From: an uncultured Desulfobacter sp.
GTDB taxonomy: Bacteria; Desulfobacterota; Desulfobacteria; Desulfobacterales; Desulfobacteraceae
Reading direction: 5' to 3'
Assembly (NCBI RefSeq): GCF_963666675.1
Contig: NZ_OY762929.1
Location: 3,596,001 to 3,660,000 of the forward strand
Length of the DNA stretch: 64,000 nt
Position numbers and translations under genes: made by a program. Below, one piece after another: positions 16,033-24,242 of this stretch. A model generated the notes under the pieces. The model had not been told where the DNA came from. It worked only from the letters and a program-made list of their open reading frames with translations, and searched no databases. Every line of letters begins with the position of its first letter. Within the stretch, counting starts at the first letter, position 1.

Positions 16033-17304
16033 ATGATTAAACGATCTCTTTTCGCTCTATCCAAACCCAGGCTGACGTATGAACTGCTTGATACGTCTCT
16101 GCAATCCGCTGATGAGATTGCGATTCCTGGCAGTCTTATCCTTCTTTTGCCTGAAGAAATCGACTCGGCAAAAAAGGCTTTGATCAGCCCGGGAGATGCT
16201 GTCAAAAAAGGGCAAAAATTAACACTTTACGATGACAGCACCTCCTATGTTTTATCTCCTGTCGCAGGTACGATCAAGGGATTTGATTCCTACTCCGATG
16301 ATTTCGGCAACACAGCAACCTATATCACGATCAAGTCTGACCCATCGCTCACAGGCGATGATCAACTGGCCCAGATTGATCTGGAAGAAACGCTTGAGTC
16401 TGCTGCTGATTATCTGGAACAACTCCCCGGGGCACTGCCCGTCTCAACCCTGACAGACCCTAAGTATGATATCAGAACCATTGTGGTGACAGGCGCGGAT
16501 ACAGATATCCTCTGTGACACCTGTCAATTTATCTGTAGCGCATATGCAGGCCTGATGGTTCAAGGCGCCAAAATTCTCAAGAGCATGACCCGGGTCGACC
16601 GGTTCTGCATCACCATGCCTGAAAATCTTTCGGCCCAGGTGGACCTTGATGGTTTCAATGTATTTAGAACATCAAATACATACCCATCCAATCTGCCTGC
16701 CATGGTCATGAAAGATCATTTAGGTAAAGTGCTGCTTGCGGGCCAGACCCCTGAAGATCTGGGGGTTTGTTTTATACGCCCCGAGGCCCTTGTCTCTCTT
16801 GCCCGGGCGTTTGAAGCAGGGGCTCCGGTGTTTGACAAGGTCATCACATTGATTGACAAAGGCGGGAAAAAATACCGGATCAAGGCCACCATCGGCACAC
16901 CCATCAGTAAACTTTTCGCCTGTTATAATGTCCAGATCAATGATCGGGACCGGATTATCATCGGCGGCCCCATGCGCGGTTCGGCGACCTATACGGTCCA
17001 TCACCCGGTGGTTCCGGATATGGATACAATCATTGTACAGGACAGGGATGTTGTCGCGGAACTTTCGGATAATGCATGTGTCAACTGCGGCGAATGCGTT
17101 CGCATCTGTCCGGCCAATGTCCCCGTGAACCTGCTGGTAAGGTTTCTTGAAGCAAGCCTTTATGAAGAGGCTGCGGACAGATTCGATCTGGAATCCTGCA
17201 TTGAATGCGGACTCTGCGCGTATGTATGCAGAGCCAGGATTCCTTTGTATCAGTATATCCGCCTGGGTAAGCATGAACTGTTGACCCTCCGTGAAAATGC
17301 TTGA
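16033..17304 (+). CDS. rnfC: RnfC, electron transport complex subunit
   Basis: A 423-residue peripheral subunit that carries the NADH/flavin-facing part of the Rnf complex. The N-terminal barrel-sandwich region includes LISPGDAVKKGQKL, and the C-terminal domain holds two [4Fe-4S] motifs, CVNCGECVRICPANVPVN near 352 and CIECGLCAYVCRARIP near 390. A glycine-rich loop that binds NADH in long RnfC proteins (GRGGAGFP type) is not evident. In its place the central region reads IVVTGADTDILCDTCQ, as in shorter NqrA/RnfC forms. This could matter, since RnfB in this operon has gained its own pyridine-nucleotide module. The start follows AAGGACTAATT. It overlaps the ORF extension of rnfD but not its likely start. 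Confidence 0.92.
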   Translation: MIKRSLFALSKPRLTYELLDTSLQSADEIAIPGSLILLLPEEIDSAKKALISPGDAVKKGQKLTLYDDSTSYVLSPVAGTIKGFDSYSDDFGNTATYITIKSDPSLTGDDQLAQIDLEETLESAADYLEQLPGALPVSTLTDPKYDIRTIVVTGADTDILCDTCQFICSAYAGLMVQGAKILKSMTRVDRFCITMPENLSAQVDLDGFNVFRTSNTYPSNLPAMVMKDHLGKVLLAGQTPEDLGVCFIRPEALVSLARAFEAGAPVFDKVITLIDKGGKKYRIKATIGTPISKLFACYNVQINDRDRIIIGGPMRGSATYTVHHPVVPDMDTIIVQDRDVVAELSDNACVNCGECVRICPANVPVNLLVRFLEASLYEEAADRFDLESCIECGLCAYVCRARIPLYQYIRLGKHELLTLRENA

Positions 17305-17320
17305 AGATGGGAGAAAGCCA

Positions 17321-18286
17321 ATGACAAACACTAAATTGATCGTTTCCCATGCCCCTTTCTGGCATAACGGAGACAGCCTGTTTCAACAGAATCTGAATTA
17401 TATTATCGCCCTTATTCCGGCTGCGCTTTTCGGGATTCTCCATTTTGGCGCACCCGCCCTTGGGGTGCTGACACTTGCCGCTTCCTCGGCCATGCTCTGG
17501 GAAGTACTCCTGTCGGTCATCTCCAAACAGAAAATCGCCATCGGCAATATGGAATCGGCCGTTATCGGACTTCTTTTCGGCATGATGGTTCCGGCGACGA
17601 TGCCTTGGTGGGTTGTGATCATCGGCACCTTTCTTGCCGTAGTTTTAGGTAAATTCGTATTCGGCGGCACCGGCGGCAATCCATTTAACCCGACCCTTAT
17701 AGGTATCGCCATTCTCACGATGTCCTGGCCGGCCTTCATGGATTTTGACACCGCGTATGTATCTTACCAGTTTGACTTCACTGCCCTTGCGCCACTGGTT
17801 GCCTTGAAATCCCAGGGCACATCCGCCCTGGCCTCATTTCCCATCAGCGACCTGCTCATGGGTAAGGAAGTTGGCGGTATCGGTTCCACCTTCGGACTTG
17901 GGATCATCGTCGGCGGCATCTATCTGATGCTCAAGGGTTATACCCGGTGGGAAATCGTAGTATCGTTCCTCGCTGGCGTTATACTTACGGCGACCATTTT
18001 CCATCTGCTCCATCCGGATACCTATGCACCTGCCTTGTTCCATCTGTTTTCAGGATACACCCTGATCGGCGCTTTTTTCCTGGCCGTAGAAAATTCATCC
18101 TCTCCGGTTAATCGCATCCCCATGCTGATTTATGGACTTTTGGGCGGTTTTATGGTCATCCTGGTCCGTAACATCGGTATCTATCCCGACGGTACGGTTT
18201 TGGCCATTCTGCTGATCAACCTTGTTAATCCTCTGATTGATCTAATTAAACCTAAAGCCCTTGGAAAGGGGGTAACCCATGCGTGA
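17321..18286 (+). CDS. rnfD: RnfD, membrane subunit
   Basis: A 321-residue integral membrane subunit from ATG 17321 (GGGAGAAAGCCA upstream), with about eight to ten helices. Conserved RnfD/NqrB segments include FGGTGGNPFNPTLIGIAIL and GGIGSTFGLGIIVGGIYLML, where the Thr of the GST motif is the likely site of covalent FMN. HLFSGYTLIGAFFLAVE is also typical. It forms the ion-translocating core with RnfA, E and G. Its end overlaps the rnfG start by eight bases. Confidence 0.93.
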   Translation: MTNTKLIVSHAPFWHNGDSLFQQNLNYIIALIPAALFGILHFGAPALGVLTLAASSAMLWEVLLSVISKQKIAIGNMESAVIGLLFGMMVPATMPWWVVIIGTFLAVVLGKFVFGGTGGNPFNPTLIGIAILTMSWPAFMDFDTAYVSYQFDFTALAPLVALKSQGTSALASFPISDLLMGKEVGGIGSTFGLGIIVGGIYLMLKGYTRWEIVVSFLAGVILTATIFHLLHPDTYAPALFHLFSGYTLIGAFFLAVENSSSPVNRIPMLIYGLLGGFMVILVRNIGIYPDGTVLAILLINLVNPLIDLIKPKALGKGVTHA

Positions 18287-18860
18287 GATGATTAGTATGG
18301 TTGTGGTACTGACCGTTCTTACGGCAGTGTCCGGCGGCCTTCTTGCAGCTGTTAAGGTAAAAACGGCACCCCAGATTGAAGAGCAGGTATTGAAATTTCA
18401 GAAGGCGCCTGCCATCAAGGCAATTTTTGCCGATGCCACCAATGACCCCATCAAGGAACGGTTTAACGTTAAAGCCGACGATGCAGAACTTCAAATCTTT
18501 CCCGCAATTCTGGGGGATTCCCAGAAAGCTGTTGCCTTTGAAGCCAAGGGCACAGGATTCGGCGGTCCGATTGGTTTGATGCTCGGGGTTGACCTTGAGT
18601 CGGATGAAATCATTGCTGTCCGTGTAACGACACATTCCGAGACACCGGGCATCGGCTCCAGGGCCAAAGAGGACCTTTCCTTTGTTGATCAGTTTGGCGG
18701 GATGTCCATGACATCCAACTTCGGAATAAAGGCCCAGGGCGGAGAGATTGATGCAATGTCCGGGGCCACGGTAACTTCAATCGGCGTCAGCCAGGCCGCA
18801 GTTGCAGCCCAGGCGCTATATAAGAAGCTGAAACCTGAAATCGTTAAACAGATGAATTAA
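18279..18860 (+). CDS. rnfG: RnfG, FMN-binding subunit
   Basis: A 193-residue protein with one N-terminal helix (about 4-24) and a periplasmic FMN-binding domain. The covalent flavin motif SGATVTS lies near residue 161, preceded by THSETPGIGSRAKE, which is also characteristic. FMN is attached to the last Thr of SGATxT. It transfers electrons between RnfD and RnfE/A and may pass them to the tetraheme cytochrome encoded at the front of the operon. Confidence 0.93.
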   Translation: MREMISMVVVLTVLTAVSGGLLAAVKVKTAPQIEEQVLKFQKAPAIKAIFADATNDPIKERFNVKADDAELQIFPAILGDSQKAVAFEAKGTGFGGPIGLMLGVDLESDEIIAVRVTTHSETPGIGSRAKEDLSFVDQFGGMSMTSNFGIKAQGGEIDAMSGATVTSIGVSQAAVAAQALYKKLKPEIVKQMN

Positions 18861-18884
18861 TAAGGTCATTCAGGAGAGATAATT

Positions 18885-19493
18885 ATGGCACAATCCCTGG
18901 TAAAAGAATTTTCAAAAGGACTCTGGGCTGAGATTCCTCTGTTCCGCCTGGTCCTTGGGCTTTGCCCGGCGCTTGCCGTCACAAAGACGTGTGAAAACGG
19001 TATCGGCATGGGTATAGCAACCACTTTTGTCCTTTTGTTCTCGAACATTTTGGTTTCCCTGCTTAGAAACATAATCCCCTCAAAGGTTAGAATTGCCTGT
19101 TACATCGTCATCATTGCCACCTTTGTAACCATCGTGGAATTCATGATGCAGGCATATATGTATGAACTGTTCCTGAAACTGGGTATTTTCATTCCTCTAA
19201 TCGTTGTAAACTGTGTCGTACTCGGCCGGGCGGAAGCCTTTGCCGGGAAAAACACCGTGTTGCCTTCGGCCGCTGACGGCCTTGGCATGGGACTGGGATT
19301 TACGATGGCACTGGCCTCCCTTGGTGCGGTCCGGGAGCTTATCGGCGCCGGGACACTGACGGTTTGGGGCGGCACACCGCTTTTTGAAATCGGGCATGGA
19401 TATATTCCTTTTCATTTCATGGTTGAAGCACCCGGTGCGTTTATCGGCTTGGGCATGATGCTCTGCCTGATGAACATCATCGGGAAAAAATAA
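18885..19493 (+). CDS. rnfE: RnfE, membrane subunit
   Basis: A 202-residue integral membrane protein with six helices. Conserved RnfE/NqrD features are GLWAEIPLFRLVLGLCPALA, IFIPLIVVNCVVLGRAEAFA (with the Cys of the inter-subunit iron-sulfur site) and GMGLGFTMALASLGAVREL. It pairs with RnfA as an inverted-topology homologue. RBS AGGAGAG precedes ATG 18885. Confidence 0.93.
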   Translation: MAQSLVKEFSKGLWAEIPLFRLVLGLCPALAVTKTCENGIGMGIATTFVLLFSNILVSLLRNIIPSKVRIACYIVIIATFVTIVEFMMQAYMYELFLKLGIFIPLIVVNCVVLGRAEAFAGKNTVLPSAADGLGMGLGFTMALASLGAVRELIGAGTLTVWGGTPLFEIGHGYIPFHFMVEAPGAFIGLGMMLCLMNIIGKK

Positions 19494-19510
19494 GGTAAGG
19501 AGATATTAAC

Positions 19511-20086
19511 ATGGGTGATCTATTTGTCCTGGCAATCAGCTGTATTTTTATTAACAATATTCTTCTTGCTCAATTCCTAGGCAACTGTCCTTTCCTCGGC
19601 ACCTCCAAGAAAATGGAGACCGCCGCCGGCATGGGCATGGCCGTTATCTTTGTACTGGTCATGGCCGGCATGATAACCTGGCTTGTAAATACATACCTGC
19701 TCAAAGCCCTTCATGTGGAATTTTTGCAGACTGTTTCCTTTATTCTGGTTATTGCGTCTCTGGTCCAGTTCGTGGAAATGTTCTTAAAAAAGAGTATCCC
19801 TGGACTCTATGCAGGTCTTGGTATCTTTCTTCCGCTGATCACAACCAACTGCGCAGTTATGGGTGTGTGTTTGATCAACATTAAGGAAGAGTACACCTTT
19901 ATTGAGGCACTGGTATCCTCTTTTTCCTACGCCGCAGGTTTCGGCCTTGCGCTGATTCTGTTTGCCGGCGTCAGGGAACGGGTTATCCTTGCACGGGTAC
20001 CCAAACCTTTACAGGATACCTCCATTGGTCTTATGACTGCGGGTATGATCGCACTGATCTTCACCGTATTCAGAGGCATGGTTTAG
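19511..20086 (+). CDS. rnfA: RnfA, membrane subunit
   Basis: A 191-residue integral membrane protein with six helices. FLGNCPFLGTSKKMETAAGM and IFLPLITTNCAVMGVCL carry the conserved Cys residues that, with those of RnfE, hold the membrane-embedded iron-sulfur centre. It begins 17 bases after rnfE behind AAGGAG. Confidence 0.93.
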   Translation: MGDLFVLAISCIFINNILLAQFLGNCPFLGTSKKMETAAGMGMAVIFVLVMAGMITWLVNTYLLKALHVEFLQTVSFILVIASLVQFVEMFLKKSIPGLYAGLGIFLPLITTNCAVMGVCLINIKEEYTFIEALVSSFSYAAGFGLALILFAGVRERVILARVPKPLQDTSIGLMTAGMIALIFTVFRGMV

Positions 20087-20207
20087 TCAATGTTTGAAAG
20101 TAAATTCAACCACCTGAGGCGTTCCAAAAGCATGTGGGACAATTTACATCCAAACACCGGCTTTTATAGATACTTGATTAATAGCAACTTTAATATAAGG
20201 TGATTGT

Positions 20208-22292
20208 ATGATTCCAGCTATACTGCTAATGCTGGGCATTGGCGCAACATGCGGCATCGTGCTCAGTCTTGCTTCCAAAGTCTTTTATGTGTATGAAGAC
20301 CCCAGAATCGCACAGGTAGAGAACAATCTTGCAGGTGCCAACTGCGGCGGCTGCGGATATGCAGGTTGTTCTGCCGCGGCAGAGGCCATTGTGTCAGGTA
20401 AGGAGTCCCCGAGCCTTTGCATCGTCAACTCCAAGGAGGGTGTTGAAGCCGTTTCCAAGATCATGGGTGTTGATGCCGGCGCGGCCGAAGCGCCCTTGTC
20501 CTACAACATGTGTGAGGGCGGAAACCGGGCGGCTGATAAATACCACTATATGGGCGTATCCTCCTGCAAGGCCATGGATGTTATTTATGGCGGACACAGG
20601 GTTTGTACGGTGGGCTGCATCGGCCTTGGCGACTGCGTTAAAGCGTGTGCGTTCGGTGCCCTTGAAATGGGACCCGACGGGCATCCTGTTGTAGATGACG
20701 ACAAATGCGTGGGTTGTGGTGCCTGCCAAAAAGCCTGCCCCAAAGATATTATCGAAGTGAAAACCCTGACTGAAAAATTGATGAAATTCAACCAGAAGCA
20801 TGATCCGCTGGCACCGTGTGCCCAGACATGCCCGGCTGAAATCAATATTCCCCAATATATCAGCCAACTTAAAGCCGGCAAATATGCCGAAGCGGTCCAG
20901 ACTATCCGCATGCGAAATCCGCTGCCCCTTGCCTGTGGCCGTGTTTGCCCCCATCCTTGTGAAAACGAGTGCAGAAGGGGTGTTGAAGATGAACCGGTAT
21001 CCATCAATCAGCTTAAACGTTTTGTGGCCGATTATGAGATGAATTCCGGAAATAAAATCCCCATCCCCTGCGCGCCTGAAAACGGCATGAAGGTGGCGGT
21101 TATCGGTGGTGGCCCCGGTGGTCTGTCTGCTGCATATTTTCTGCGCCGCATCGGTTACAAGGTCAGCATTTTTGAAGCCATGCCCAAATTAGGCGGTATG
21201 CTGCGCTACGGTATTCCTGAATATCGTCTGCCCAAGAAAATTCTGGATTGGGAAATTCAGACTATTCTTGATCTTGGGATCAACGCCTTCAACCACCTTC
21301 GGTTCGGTACCGATTTCGGTTTAGGGTCTCTGATGGCCGGTGGCTATAATGCGGTATGTCTTACCGTTGGTGCCTGGAAAGATTACTCTTTGGGCATTGA
21401 AGGCGAAGATCTTCCCGGCTGCTTTACCGGCATTGATTTTCTCCAGCGCATGTCTTCCGGTGAAAAAATTGAATTAGGTAAAACAGCTGCCATCGTCGGT
21501 GGTGGTAATACAGCCGTTGACTGTGCCAGAACACTGCTTCGCTGCGGACTTGAAAAAGTATACATGGTCTATCGTCGTACCAGAAAAGAGATGCCCGCCA
21601 ATGAAGTTGAGATTGTGGCTTCCGAAGAAGAAGGCATTGAATTTGTCTTTTTGGCTGCCCCCACACGGGTTATTCCCGGTGAAGACGGCAAGGCCAAGCA
21701 TCTTGAGTACCTGAAAATGGAACTGGGCGAACCTGATAAATCAGGACGTCGTCGCCCCGTACCCATTGAGGGTTCTGAAACCAAGCTGGATGTTGATATG
21801 GTTATCTCCGCCATTGGTCAGTCCCCCGATGCATCGTTTAAAGAACAGGATCCCCATCGCAGAATGACGGAACTTGAGCTGACCCGCTGGAACACCATTG
21901 ATAACGATCCCACAACCTTGCAGTCTTCCGTGCCGTATATCTTCACCGCTGGTGATTCGGCCACCGGTCCTGCATTGGTAGTTGACGCTATTGGTTCCGG
22001 ACGGCGTGCGGCAAGATCCATAGATCTGTTCCTCAAGGGAGAACCCGTTGAGCCGCCCAAGGATTCTTTGCAGCAAAAACGCATCCACGAATCCATTTTT
22101 AAATCCGTGGAAGGCATCACGGCCACACCGAGGGCCAAGATGCCTGAACTGCCGGTAAGCGAGCGTCTTGATTCGTTTATAGAAGTGGACCAGGTGCTTG
22201 ACGAAGAAGAAGCACACAGAGAAGCAAACCGGTGCCTGAACTGCTGCCGGATCTGCTACAATCCTGACACACAATTTCCCATTGCCAAATAA
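20208..22292 (+). CDS. rnfB: RnfB fused to a GltD/NfnB-like NAD(P)H:flavin oxidoreductase
   Basis: At 694 residues this is more than twice a normal RnfB. Residues 1-25 form the membrane anchor. An NCGGCGYAGC cluster motif lies near 45, the second cysteine group VCTVGCIGLGDCVKACAFG near 130 and a ferredoxin motif CVGCGACQKACPKDII near 170. From about 200 the protein continues as a glutamate-synthase-small-subunit-type module: CAQTCPAEINIPQYI and CGRVCPHPCENECRRG (cluster-binding), an FAD Rossmann motif VAVIGGGPGGLSAAYFLR near 296, an NAD(P)H motif AAIVGGGNTAVDCARTLLR near 426 and GDSATGPALVVDAIGSGRRAA. It ends with CLNCCRIC near 675. RnfB normally takes electrons from ferredoxin. The fused part could connect the complex directly to NAD(P)H, perhaps bifurcating. 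There is no internal start or frameshift, so the fusion is real. A strong terminator follows. Confidence 0.92.
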   Translation: MIPAILLMLGIGATCGIVLSLASKVFYVYEDPRIAQVENNLAGANCGGCGYAGCSAAAEAIVSGKESPSLCIVNSKEGVEAVSKIMGVDAGAAEAPLSYNMCEGGNRAADKYHYMGVSSCKAMDVIYGGHRVCTVGCIGLGDCVKACAFGALEMGPDGHPVVDDDKCVGCGACQKACPKDIIEVKTLTEKLMKFNQKHDPLAPCAQTCPAEINIPQYISQLKAGKYAEAVQTIRMRNPLPLACGRVCPHPCENECRRGVEDEPVSINQLKRFVADYEMNSGNKIPIPCAPENGMKVAVIGGGPGGLSAAYFLRRIGYKVSIFEAMPKLGGMLRYGIPEYRLPKKILDWEIQTILDLGINAFNHLRFGTDFGLGSLMAGGYNAVCLTVGAWKDYSLGIEGEDLPGCFTGIDFLQRMSSGEKIELGKTAAIVGGGNTAVDCARTLLRCGLEKVYMVYRRTRKEMPANEVEIVASEEEGIEFVFLAAPTRVIPGEDGKAKHLEYLKMELGEPDKSGRRRPVPIEGSETKLDVDMVISAIGQSPDASFKEQDPHRRMTELELTRWNTIDNDPTTLQSSVPYIFTAGDSATGPALVVDAIGSGRRAARSIDLFLKGEPVEPPKDSLQQKRIHESIFKSVEGITATPRAKMPELPVSERLDSFIEVDQVLDEEEAHREANRCLNCCRICYNPDTQFPIAK

Positions 22293-22318
22293 TTCGGCAT
22301 TAAGGAATAAATGAACAT

Positions 22319-22358
22319 ACGGGTCTGACCGCTTTTGCGGCAGACCCGTTTTAATTTT
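22319..22358 (+). terminator. Terminator of the rnf operon
   Basis: ACGGGTCTGaCCGC pairs with GCGGcAGACCCGT around TTTT, followed by TTTTAATTTT. It lies 27 bases after the rnfB stop. Confidence 0.88.
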
Positions 22359-22381
22359 AACACCGAAGACTACACACCGGA

Positions 22382-23464
22382 TTGAAAGATTTCCAGCATA
22401 CAATTAAAAGGCCAAAATCGGAGTCGTCCGCCCCGAAATCCAAGGGGAACTCTCATAAAAAGTTAAAAATAACGATTCTGATTTCAGCCCTCTTCTGCTT
22501 GTTCACCGCTATGTTCATTGGTGCCGCCGTGCTCTGGATCTCCTGGTTCATCAAAACTCCGGCGTCTACCCGGTCGAAACCGGTTACGTTTACAGTATCT
22601 TCGGGCCAGCATCTATCGGCCATCGCCCGAAACCTTCAAGACCAGGAACTCATTTCAAATCTCATCGCGTTCAAGCTTTATGTCCGGATCAAAAAGTCTG
22701 GAACCCGAATTAAAGCAGGTGAGTATGCGATGAATACCGGGATGAGTCCGAAAACCATCTTGAATCTTTTAACTTCGGGGAAAAATAAGCTTTACCGGAT
22801 CACCCTTCCCGAAGGGCTGAACATGGAAGAAATTGCAATGCTCGTTCAAAAAGCAGGCCTGTGTTCCAGCAAAGATTTTTTAGCCGTATGCAACGACTTA
22901 AAATTTATAAATGAATTGAAAATACCTGGAATGACCTTGGAAGGTTATCTCTTTCCCGACACCTATTTTTTCTCCAAGGAGACAGATTGCAAAACCTTGA
23001 TCACAAAAATGGTGTCAACATTTAACAAAACATTCAATGATAAATGGAAAGCCCGGGCAAAAGAATTGGACTTAAGTGTTCATGAAGTTGTGATTCTTGC
23101 CTCAATCATTGAAAAAGAGACGGGTAATGCAAAAGAAAGGCCCATCATTTCATCGGTATTCCATAACCGTTTAAAGCGCAATATGCGATTAGAAAGTGAT
23201 CCCACGGTAATTTACGGGGTTTCGGACTATCACGGCAAAATCAGATATAAACATTTAAGGCGTGTTACCCCTTATAACACCTATAAGATAAACGGACTGC
23301 CGGCCGGACCCATTGCCAACCCGGGCGCCCTGGCGCTGAAGGCTGCGTTGTACCCTGCCCGGACAAATTACCTTTTCTTTGTATCAAAAAACGATACCAC
23401 GCATCAATTTTCAACAAACCTCAGAGATCACAACAGAGCCGTAAAAAAATATCAACTCAAATAG
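22382..23464 (+). CDS. mltG: Endolytic murein transglycosylase MltG
   Basis: A 360-residue inner-membrane protein that cuts nascent glycan strands in peptidoglycan. It has a basic cytoplasmic N-terminus, one helix (about 28-50), a LysM-like region (SGQHLSAIARNLQDQELISN) and the YceG catalytic domain: LEGYLFPDTYFF, ASIIEKETGNAKERPIISSV (with the catalytic Glu), LESDPTVIYG and GLPAGPIANPGALALKAALY. The start is TTG 22382, as no in-frame ATG exists before the membrane helix. The SD is weak. It is convergent with the Smr gene seven bases away. Confidence 0.92.
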   Translation: MKDFQHTIKRPKSESSAPKSKGNSHKKLKITILISALFCLFTAMFIGAAVLWISWFIKTPASTRSKPVTFTVSSGQHLSAIARNLQDQELISNLIAFKLYVRIKKSGTRIKAGEYAMNTGMSPKTILNLLTSGKNKLYRITLPEGLNMEEIAMLVQKAGLCSSKDFLAVCNDLKFINELKIPGMTLEGYLFPDTYFFSKETDCKTLITKMVSTFNKTFNDKWKARAKELDLSVHEVVILASIIEKETGNAKERPIISSVFHNRLKRNMRLESDPTVIYGVSDYHGKIRYKHLRRVTPYNTYKINGLPAGPIANPGALALKAALYPARTNYLFFVSKNDTTHQFSTNLRDHNRAVKKYQLK

Positions 23465-23470
23465 CCTCTC

Positions 23471-24148
23471 TTAATCATCAAATCGTTTTAGATAAACAAG
23501 CACAGCACCACCGAACTTTGATCTTTTGGCACCCGCCCACTTATAGGATAGAACTATATTGTCTTTCTTCATCGCCTTTAACAAATCCTCCACCACATGG
23601 GGAAGCACGGGGCCGTCTTCTGAGTGAAGCCCTTTGCCTACAATAATACGCAGGGTAAAAAATCCCTGGACATGGGCAGTTGAAATGAAAGATCGGGCCT
23701 TAACCTGGGCCCCCATGGCGGTGAAGCCGTGAAGATCAAGGGTTGCTTCAGGCGGTGGATATCTCTTTAGCCGACGCTTCAAGGGCATGGGCTTCGGGAT
23801 TTTACGGAGCCCTCGATTACCTTTCAAAGAGGCTTCAAGCAGCCTTGAAAAATCTTCTTCGGGGTCAATGGTGGAAATATCCTGCTCAACTGTAGAATTA
23901 TCAGATAATTCATCGGAATCAATATTTTTTTCCATCCATGTTTCATAATCATCGAGCAAAGGAAGACCGTGTTTGTTTAATTTTTTTGGGGGTTCAACAG
24001 GCCGGTTTGACTTTCCCTGATTTTCTTTTAAATGTCTTTCGTCATCAATTAAAAAAGCATCTAGAAAATCTTTGTCCGAAGAGAGCTTGGGCAGATCCTT
24101 TTTGCTGTGCAATTTTTGTCTATTTTTCCTGGTATTTACCTTTTTCAT
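23471..24148 (-). CDS. Smr-domain protein
   Basis: From ATG 24148 the protein has 225 residues. The N-terminal two thirds is charged and probably disordered (SKKDLPKLSSDK, EKNIDSDELSDN). The C-terminal Smr domain begins at about 140 with ATLDLHGFTAMGAQVKARSF, where LDLHG is the signature, and includes LRIIVGKGLHSEDGPVL with the GKG/H motif used by Smr nucleases. Stand-alone Smr proteins act on branched DNA or on mRNA at collided ribosomes. Another start at 24205 would extend it by 19 residues; neither has a clear RBS. It is divergent from the exoribonuclease gene next door. Confidence 0.85.
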   Translation of the reverse strand: MKKVNTRKNRQKLHSKKDLPKLSSDKDFLDAFLIDDERHLKENQGKSNRPVEPPKKLNKHGLPLLDDYETWMEKNIDSDELSDNSTVEQDISTIDPEEDFSRLLEASLKGNRGLRKIPKPMPLKRRLKRYPPPEATLDLHGFTAMGAQVKARSFISTAHVQGFFTLRIIVGKGLHSEDGPVLPHVVEDLLKAMKKDNIVLSYKWAGAKRSKFGGAVLVYLKRFDD

Positions 24149-24242
24149 AAATGATATATTACTTGAAAAACAGGGGGTTTTCAAGGTTCTGCCTTTGTTT
24201 GTCATATTTGACTTTAATACACCTTCCTGCTATTGTCCCTTC

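Noticed and set aside
24072..24242. N-terminal extension of the RNB exoribonuclease.
   Set aside because: The added residues are hydrophobic, unlike the family, and overlap the divergent Smr gene.
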